Assembly (NCBI RefSeq): GCF_003589595.1 | Contig: NW_020653945.1 | Location: 5,697,461 to 5,761,460, forward strand | Direction of reading: 5' to 3' | Length of the DNA: 64,000 nt | DNA from: Hyposmocoma kahamanoa | Taxonomy: Eukaryota; Arthropoda; Insecta; Lepidoptera; Cosmopterigidae | Shown here: piece after piece, positions 56,905 to 64,000 of the stretch | Position numbering within the stretch: the stretch's first letter is position 1 | Layout: the number at the start of each line of letters is the position of its first letter | The notes under the pieces: generated by a model | Databases searched by the model: none | Told to the model about the DNA's origin: nothing | Seen by the model: the letters and a program-made list of their open reading frames with translations, nothing else | Position numbers and translations under genes: made by a program

Positions 56905-58600
56905 CTATCGTCACAACCGTATAAGGATTAGGTTTGTAATATGTTTGTGATCTCCACCACGACCTACTCCTGAAGTAGCTATGAAGTGAATAACCACCTA
57001 CCTGTGATTATCCGTAGTGAACAGAAACGAGAGATTCAAAATTAAAAACGTAATATAATTTTTATCGATAAATTTGGACTCTTTATTTACTTCCTTATTT
57101 TATCTATCTTGTTTTATACTTGTTTTATATTGCTGTCGTTTTACATTGTGCTGTCAACTTGTCGCAGTATACATGAGTAGCCTGTCGTGGACAACTTTCT
57201 CAAGAGGTAAATGAAGGCAGTCTCACGGTGCGTCGACAAAATTATCTAACTCATATCACGTAACTTCGAGTACTATGTACCCTGAATATTTGAGTCGACC
57301 GTTACATTACAATATGTTGCAGGCTGACAGGTGAGCCTCATACACGTCTGACCTTACTCGCGGGTCAATTCCCACACAGCATTAAGCAGACTTTGAAGTT
57401 CTCTTGACTAGCAACACGTGGAAATTGTGCAGCGAAATTCCATACTGTCTTTTATGGTGATTGTTCTTATCTTTTCCGGGATTTTACTGTGGCTATAAAA
57501 GCAAGTCGGGTTAAAGTCGTTTATGATTTGAGAGACATGACAGTCAATTTGTTTTAAAAGTAAGAACTTTGCCATACGTTTGAGGCGGTAGAATCTTTTG
57601 TAAGGTACGTTTAATTAATATTTTCCCACAATACGTAAACAGCAACACCAGGTACACGACTTGTTCGTCTCGTCGCTTAGTATTATAAAAAAAGCATAAT
57701 ATAGAAATTGCTCGGTCGACGCTGGGAAGTGCGTCTACGGGGCAAGTCCAAACACATTGCTTTAAAGTATTCTTGTGCATTTTGTTCACTGTACAATCGG
57801 TTAAATAGCGACGGAAACTGAACGAATGCTTGGAAAAAAACTGATTCATAATTTTAGTGAAGTTTTGAACATTTACAATGAGTATAACATGCTCCCGAAG
57901 AACATATTTTCTACTTTCAACATAAAATATTTTCTGCAACAAATCCGTTTCTTATCCTTGTTGTTGGGGAAAATAAAAATAATAATTACCCACACACTCA
58001 TAGGCTAGAGGCTCGGAAAATTGCCATGTTAGTGATTATTTGTACAAAAAATCTTGATTGTATTGCATGTTTAAAGCGTAAAGTTTTAAGTCTTATATGA
58101 AGCAACCGATGAATAGATTTAACACAAATTATCCGTTGTCTGCATATCTCAAATAGATACTGGAAAAATCCGACAAAAGCCTAGTGGTTACAGATTATGG
58201 TTTACAAGACCTAATTGCAGAAACCAGACCTTTAGTGTAGACCACATGAACTGCGATCTTTGTACTATTTACAGTTTCTCACTACGTCATTATGTATATA
58301 GTTTTGCATTTCACACATTTACGTGATAGTTCAGTATCACAGTATGGTTCTCCTAACCAAGTTGAGTAAGTTTTCCAGATTTTACACACGTATAGCAACT
58401 ATACAGCCGTACAATGCATACATGATACTATGTAGTTTCGAGATTATATAAAAGAAACAGGTTACGTTCCGGTTCGCCAAATCCGCGTCCTATTGCATTA
58501 ATTGTGCAACTTCTCTCGATTCATGAGAATGTGATATTTAAAAATTGGTTGGAACATTGTTTAGGTATTTAGTTGATTACCCCTAATCTCACAATCATAA
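56905..58600. other. No exon or gene supported
   Basis: A 132-codon minus frame (57544-57942) partly reads through a family B fragment (57650-57680, with ACTTGTTCGTCTCGTCGCTT), so it is not called. Confidence 0.4.
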
Positions 58601-58603
58601 ATC

Positions 58604-58656
58604 ACACAACACACACGCACACACACACGTACACACGCACGCACGCGCACGCACAT
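58604..58656 (+). repeat. CA/CG-rich microsatellite
   Basis: Alternating CACA and GCAC dinucleotides, about 53 bp, imperfect. Confidence 0.8.
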
Positions 58657-58679
58657 TCATACACGCTAACTTTTTTAAA

Positions 58680-58915
58680 TGATACTAAGTGACGGAAGGA
58701 ACAAGTCGTGCGCCTGGTGGTAAGCGAGACGCCTATCCATAACAGTTGCACTGTTTAAAACACAAAGATCTGTGGGGCACTGACACCACGCACGTCACCC
58801 TGAATCATAAATTGACAAGTCTCATGTGCCTGTAATTTCACCAGCACCCTTATCCTTCCAAACCGAAACACAGTACAGTACTTCCCTAGACTCTTTCACA
58901 ACGAGCTCTACTAAC
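58680..58915 (+). repeat. Family B repeat
   Basis: GTGACGGAAGGAACAAGTCG, CCATAACAGTTGCACTGTTT, AAGTCTCATGTGCCTGTAAT, with small deletions in the 3' third. Confidence 0.8.
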
Positions 58916-59149
58916 ATACAAACATCAATAGTATCTAAGGATTAAGCACGTCTTTGCTAATTATTGAAAATTTTCAAAGAAACATTTAACATCAACGAAT
59001 TTTTTAGGCAATTTCATTTTCAAATTCAAATTATAAATATGTAAGCGTAGTTTTAAAATTTTCTTTTATTTTAACATACCCACAGATTTGCTATGTTATA
59101 TTATTGAATTTGATTGATAATCATGATGTTTTTACTAGTATGATATATT

Positions 59150-59405
59150 TTTTTGTGAACATATTCCACTATTTTGTTGTTACGTTTGATACAAATATCG
59201 AACGATAACAGAGAAAAATTCCTTCAGTCTGGCCGGACTCGAACCTGCGACATTTTCATTAAGCCGGGGCTATCGCTCTCCCAACTGAGTTACGAAACTA
59301 GTAAGTAGACTTTACAAATTTCTCTACGTGCTCGTTGTCAATGTTTGTTTTTTATTTTTAACGGCTTTTTGACGCAGCGCCATCTGTGAGAAATCTTTGA
59401 ATCCT
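59150..59405 (-). repeat. SINE family C
   Basis: Plus strand: TGTGAACATATTCCACTATT, TCTGGCCGGACTCGAACCTG (B box inverted), CCAACTGAGTTACG (A box inverted), GCGCCATCTGTGAGAAATCT. Confidence 0.75.
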
Positions 59406-59680
59406 CACTTGGCCAGGTACCTTTACAGGTACATTTTCTTCTAAGTTGGCAATTTTGAGCTTAAAGAAGTTGCGAGTCTTTCCTAAAAACAAGCATACAA
59501 TACATAATGGGTAAACGTAATCTCAAAATTGATATAAAGGTTGTTTATAAGTATCAAAAGTTAAAATTCTATCGTTTATTCATTTTATGGACTGTGTCAT
59601 GATAGAACCGCAGTATTACAATTTATAACTGTATAAAAGTCAGTAAAGCTGCCGCAACATCGTTATGACTAACTAGATAT

Positions 59681-59874
59681 TCAACATTTCTAATCGGAAC
59701 TGTGTAGACTTAATACTTATAACTTATGTAAGTAAACTTATAACGAAATTAAATAGATATAATAGGTAAACCCGATGTCAACATTTCTAATCGGAACTGT
59801 GTAGACTTAATACTTATAACTTATGTAAGTAAACTTATAACGAAATTAAATAGATATAATAGGTAAACCCGATG
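59681..59874 (+). repeat. Exact 97-bp tandem duplication
   Basis: 59681-59777 and 59778-59874 are identical over all 97 bp. Both begin TCAACATTTCTAATCGGAAC and end AGGTAAACCCGATG. Confidence 0.95.
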
Positions 59875-60275
59875 ACCCGTAAGGCAGGGTGCGGTGGACG
59901 AGTTCCAGACGACCGCAACGCGAATGCGATCCGAATCGCAGACAAGCAAGCTAACACTTATTTCATTATACGATATTACAAAGCTGTTCCGTGAGTTTTT
60001 GAAAGATAATATGTATTTTAACATAAAATAATACTGTATTGCGACTTATATCTTTAAAACGCTTAACGAAAGTTGTTTTTAAACTGTTTACATATTATTC
60101 GAAATATTGGAATAAAACTAATATTTGGATATCCGAATTGCAAGCCATAGGTAGAATGTGGGCCAATTTCAATATTGATTCCGGTGCGAACCGCATCTTA
60201 TTACAAATCTTTTTCTATATTTTATAGTAATAGTAAAACTTTAGTAAAATATATCGTCATTTGGGACTGGCTAAC
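59875..60275. other. No gene; GC-rich patch
   Basis: A GC-rich stretch at 59875-59950 gives the minus-strand peptide CDSDRIRVAVVWNSSTAPCL inside a 67-codon frame. No family is recognised. Confidence 0.35.
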
Positions 60276-60277
60276 GC

Positions 60278-60400
60278 GTCGAATTGGCCATACTGCCAGA
60301 TCTTAGATTGTAATTTTTCTTCAATAGATTAAAATTTTGTGACATTTATTCGTGGGAAATCGTTACATTTTTGCGATGGCCGTTTTGAAATTCCTTTTTG
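60278..60400 (+). repeat. Repeat family E
   Basis: AATTGGCCATACTGCCAGAT, CTTAGATTGTAATTTTTCTT, GGGAAATCGTTACATTTTTG, CGATGGCCGTTTTGAAATTC. A second short piece is at 60602-60650. Confidence 0.65.
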
Positions 60401-61138
60401 TGTTTCTAGTTCTGTTGTTGTTTTCTTTTTCTTCCTTGCAGAAAGGCACAGGTCCATGGACCTAGTCCCTAGTCTTAATTACATTTGAAATGGCCAAAGC
60501 CAAACCTTTAGTTTTCGGAGTTTTTGAAATCTGATTAGTCATAGTCAGCTTAACCTTTCTAGTAGTGGTTATAAATTTTTTCATATTTTGGAACAGGCCA
60601 TGGCATCTAAGTCATGCTGCCAGATCTCAGATTTTAACATTTTTATTCGAACTTTAAATTTAAATTCTTTCGTTTTTCGTTCCTTTTTTAGTCCGTCATA
60701 AGGTTAGATTAAAAAAGTTTGTTTTCTAAAAAAATTACTTTTCTTAGGTTGTTGTTTTCTGCTGTACACTTGTGCTTGTATGTTATTGTTTAATAAACTT
60801 TGCAACAACATTATGTCCGGTTGTGATTACTCATCGTTAACACCTGATCTCCATTCATACAGTTCTATACAACTCCCTTTAATCTTATTGAATGTTATCT
60901 GAAAATGATTCATGTGCATGGATGTTATGTATACAAAACGTGAGGCATGAAGATGAATTGATTTGTTGAACGCTGTCTGGATTGAGTATTGTAAGCAACT
61001 GAGAACTTTATGATGAGAATCTTTAAAAAATTTGGAAGTTAATTTGTTTTTACTGGCTCTATAAAACGATATCGCATAGGAACTCTTATTACATGCATTA
61101 AATAACATTTTAAAATATATTATTAAGTTTATAGCATA
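60401..61138. other. No gene supported
   Basis: A strong splice-acceptor look-alike (TTTCTTTTTCTTCCTTGCAG) ends at 60440 but is followed by stops in the frames I checked. The 93-codon minus frame at 60827-61108 has no recognised domain. Confidence 0.4.
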
Positions 61139-61139
61139 T

Positions 61140-61420
61140 CACGATGTTTTATTCTATCATGTTATTCAATTATTTTTTTGTGAAATTATTCCACTAGTTT
61201 GTTACAGTCAATAATAAAAGATCGAATACAAAGAAAAATTTATTTGATGCTGCCGGATTGGCTGCAAACCATGGCTGACGCTCTCACAACTCAGTTACTG
61301 AATGAACCGGCAGTAACCTTACGAATTTTACCGTAGCGTCTTCTGTGAGAAGTCTATAAAAGCTTTCCTTCACTCAGTGAGGTACCTTTACAGATATCAG
61401 CCACTGACTAGAGACGTCTT
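61140..61420 (-). repeat. SINE family C, worn tRNA part
   Basis: AAATTATTCCACTAGTTTGT, GCTGCCGGATTGGCTGCAAA (B box lost), GTAGCGTCTTCTGTGAGAAG, ACCTTTACAGATATCAGCCA. Confidence 0.7.
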
Positions 61421-61487
61421 TAATCATCGTAATTAAGTTTTATTGAAAGTCAGGATGTTTCACCACCATGATATTCAATTATTTTTA

Positions 61488-61745
61488 ACAGACTTCAAAA
61501 AAAGAAGAAGGTTCTCAATTCGACTGTATGTTTTTTTTTGTATGTATGTTACGCGATAACTGCGCCATTTGTGAACCGACTTTGATGATTCTTTTTTTGT
61601 TCGAAAGAGAGTACCTTAGAAGTACCAACTACTGTACCCAAGTACAGTACCTCGTAAGAAAGTATTGGACCTCTAAGGATGGTAAACTAGGGGATGAATG
61701 ACTTTTGAGGTCGGTTTTTTTTAGTACTCTGTACTGAGGTTAGGT
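61488..61745 (+). mobile_element. Family D element
   Basis: It starts AACAGACTTCAAAAAAAGAA and ends TTTTGAGGTCGGTTTTTTTT, AGTACTCTGTACTGAGG. Near-complete, with a small insertion of repeated AAGTAC(C) units near 61620. Confidence 0.8.
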
Positions 61746-61789
61746 TATTTATTACAGTTGCTATCCTCTTAAATTTTTGTGAGACAAGT

Positions 61790-61935
61790 TGACGAGTCTC
61801 TCGTGTTAGTGATTTTTACGGCACCCTTACCTTTCCAAACCGGAACGCAGTAATGCTCATATTACCGTTGGCGGCGGCAGAAATAGGTACGGTGTTAGTA
61901 CTTCCCTGGACGAATTCTTTCATAAGGAGCTCTAT
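61790..61935 (+). repeat. Family B repeat, 3' part
   Basis: CCGGAACGCAGTAATGCTCA, GGCGGCGGCAGAAATAGGTA, CTTCCCTGGACGAATTCTTT, AAGGAGCTCTATAATGC. Confidence 0.75.
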
Positions 61936-62335
61936 AATGCCACATATGGTAACATGTGACTTTATTTGTAGCCAAGGAAACGATTTTACAACTTCTTCTC
62001 GTTTACCTTTCGATTTCGGGTCTCCATTTTAAGGTAAGATTATTGGTTTAACTAAGAGGGAAATCTTAAACTTTCACTTTGCACCCCAATCATTGTTCAG
62101 CAATACTAATAACTTTGACACAGAATATTAAACAACAGTTGCACAACTTCAATTATCGACGATCAAAGAATGCTGTCCAATGCTACGGTGGGTGATCAGT
62201 GTAATTGAACAATTCGATTGACTGATCTATGACGAATTACTACGTTACGTTACTACATCGGGTAAAGCTTGGTACACGTAAATCGTAAAGATTAAAAATC
62301 TTGCACAAAGATAAAAACTTTTAACTAATTTTTTT

Positions 62336-62690
62336 TTAATTAAATTTTTATTGAATTGATATTCAATTCTTTTTTGTGAAATTACTCCACTAGTTTGTTA
62401 TAACTATTAATACAAAGATCGAACACTCAGAAAAAATTCCTTCGATCCGGTCGGATTCGAACCGACGTCTTCTTGCATACCGTGCTAGACGCTATACCAA
62501 CTAAGCCACGGAACGAACCAACGGACCTCACGAATTTTTCTATGTGCTTGCGTGGTGTCTTTGTATTTGGTTTTTCAACGACTTTTTAGTCGTAGCGCCA
62601 TCTATGAGAAATCTATGAGAGATTTATCACCCAGTTAGTACCTTTACAGCTACCAGTCCTGGCGAGAGATGTCGCTATTCACTGTATTCA
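62336..62690 (-). repeat. SINE family C, best full-length copy
   Basis: The minus strand carries the 5' block (CCAGGACTGGTAGCTGTAAA), GATTTCTCATAGATGGCGCT, the A box TGGCTTAGTTGG, the B box GGTTCGAATCC and the 3' block with ACAAACTAGTGGAGTAATTT. About 350 bp. The tRNA part does not close an acceptor stem. Confidence 0.85.
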
Positions 62691-62739
62691 TTATTATTAT
62701 TTTTTTATTATTATTAATTTTTTTTTGTTCAATATGATG

Positions 62740-62850
62740 TTTTTACTACCTTGATATTCATATACATATATATTGTGAAAATACTACACTCGTTGGTTAT
62801 TATTATTATTGATGCAAAGATTGAACAAACACAAAGAAAAATTCCTTCGC
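62740..62850 (-). repeat. SINE family C tail fragment
   Basis: GTGAAAATACTACACTCGTT, GATTGAACAAACACAAAGAA, ATTCCTTCGCG. It stops before the tRNA-like part. Confidence 0.55.
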
Positions 62851-62864
62851 GAAAATAAAAAAAA

Positions 62865-62930
62865 TATATTATAATATATAATTTATAATATATTGATTAT
62901 AATTTATTAATTATAATATATTGATTCATT
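62865..62930. repeat. TA-rich palindromic repeat
   Basis: Repeated TATAATATAT/TATAATTTAT blocks with TTGATT spacers. Confidence 0.6.
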
Positions 62931-64000
62931 TAAAAAAATACATACCCACACAATTATAAATGTCAAACACCACATTATATCAAGCCGAATGTACTTTAAA
63001 GGCTGTAATACAGTTTATTATAAAATTAAGCACCTGATTATCAGGCACTACTTCTAAAATTTAAAAAATTGAAATGGTTCCTAAACCATTAATACTGCCA
63101 TGTCTCCCAAGACTATTTGGTTTAATTAGTTATATGCAAAATTGTACCTTCCTTTTGTTATTAAAATATGTTATTTTTAAGTATTTTAACATAGTAATTA
63201 TAGTGTTACTTATTATTCTTAGTAAATAAGGTGCAATAGTAGTAATCTATCTATCTGTCTATCCTGTAGACCCTTCGGCACTTCGACATGTCTCAGGCAC
63301 TACAACTCCAACGAGACCATTTGAGTTGTAATGTCCTAGGCGCTCCTCTTACTTCATATTTTCGTTTCTAAATTGAAACTAGACAAGTGTAAGATGGAAT
63401 TACACGTATACTTAACAGTCACAAAGCGTATGCTTCGATTTCATGAGTATCTAGAGTGTATATTTACATTAATTTAATACGACTTCTTGTACAGATGAAT
63501 TTTGATTTTAGTATTAATTTATAAGACTTAAAAATACTTTCAATAAAATAGTTACACCAAATTATTGTCATACAAAAAAGGACAGACAGTACATACTCGC
63601 AGTATTAAATAAATCTATTTCCAACAATCACAGATTTAGAGGTAATCTTTAGTGTGATTTACCCACAGATAGATTAACCCGTCATGCGTCCCATTTTGGT
63701 AGTGTAGCGTCCTAGAGCCACAAGGTGGCAGCCGTGTTTTCATCCACCATTAAACAAAATAGTATATTTTTTGACGCGGAACGAGTCAAGCTCAGGTGTC
63801 TTACTCCGAGGGTTTATATTGGCTTTCAGTCTCTAGGTGAAAACTTTACTTTTCACTTCGATTGTGATATAAAAAAAAATATTATAATCGTTTTCGCTCT
63901 ACAACAAAATTACGAGCCAAAATTCAGAAGTTCTCGCGGTATTTTTTTTTTGTCCAACTAGATATAGATACAACAAACGCACTAACTCGGGAAAATAATA
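62931..64000. other. No gene supported
   Basis: A 78-codon frame at 63725-63961 has no recognised domain. A short imperfect inverted repeat (CTACAACTC versus GAGTTGTAAT) lies near 63300-63332. Confidence 0.4.

Noticed and set aside
57544..57942. 132-codon minus-strand frame
   Set aside because: Part of it is translated family B repeat, and the rest has no known domain.
59821..60024. 67-codon frame with CDSDRIRVAVVWNSS
   Set aside because: The GC-rich core is short, the frame overlaps the tandem duplication and no family is recognised. Kept only as an unassigned patch.
60420..60475. Strong acceptor-like TTTCTTTTTCTTCCTTGCAG
   Set aside because: The following frames meet stops within a few codons (GGTCCATGGACCTAG) and no donor partner was found.
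1..64000. CRISPR arrays, bacterial operons, phage genes
   Set aside because: No regularly spaced direct repeats, no tightly packed genes and no ribosome-binding-site pattern. The window is eukaryotic.

Overview
The window looks like nuclear DNA of a moth or butterfly. It is AT-rich and gene-poor, packed with short interspersed elements, MITEs and LINE fragments on both strands. Several LINE 3' ends and SINE types resemble ones I associate with Lepidoptera, such as the short hairpin 3'UTR near 24.5 kb and the SINE with an RTE-like tail. The organism assignment is inference, because no database was consulted.

Only one host gene can be supported. It lies on the minus strand between about 52.3 and 56.9 kb. 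A very GC-rich 1790-nt exon (52771-54560) joins in matching phase to two upstream exons (55095-55238 and 56826-56904), giving one continuous frame. The predicted protein is Ser/Pro-rich and acidic, with a short helical segment. I cannot name it with confidence. A klarsicht-type or other cytoskeletal linker protein is a guess. A small in-phase candidate last exon (52305-52373) lies just downstream. The remaining exons were not found.

The largest other coding region is a non-LTR retrotransposon on the minus strand (3636 to about 6620). It has a 901-codon open frame with endonuclease and reverse transcriptase motifs. It is 5'-truncated and ends in an 8-bp microsatellite, as CR1-group elements do. 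Smaller LINE remnants lie at 2.6, 2.8-3.4, 17.0, 24.4-25.1, 26.1-26.6 and 46.8-47.1 kb.

The rest is repeats. Family B (about 350 bp, about 19 copies or pieces, class unknown) and SINE family C (tRNA-like, about 11 copies or pieces) dominate. Also present are SINE A, a SINE with an RTE-like tail (F), the TIR element D, repeat E, two near-identical 8-bp-TSD MITEs (20.6 and 50.6 kb), a 603-bp hAT-like element (9.26-9.86 kb), a Harbinger-like MITE nested in a family B copy (42.2 kb), and several perfect or long hairpins. Long stretches around 6.7-8.7, 27.5-31, 37-40.9 and 47.1-50.4 kb hold no gene I can support. No dedicated novel multi-gene system was seen. The items most worth checking are the spliced gene model, the nested or dated transposon insertions, and the perfect stem-loops.
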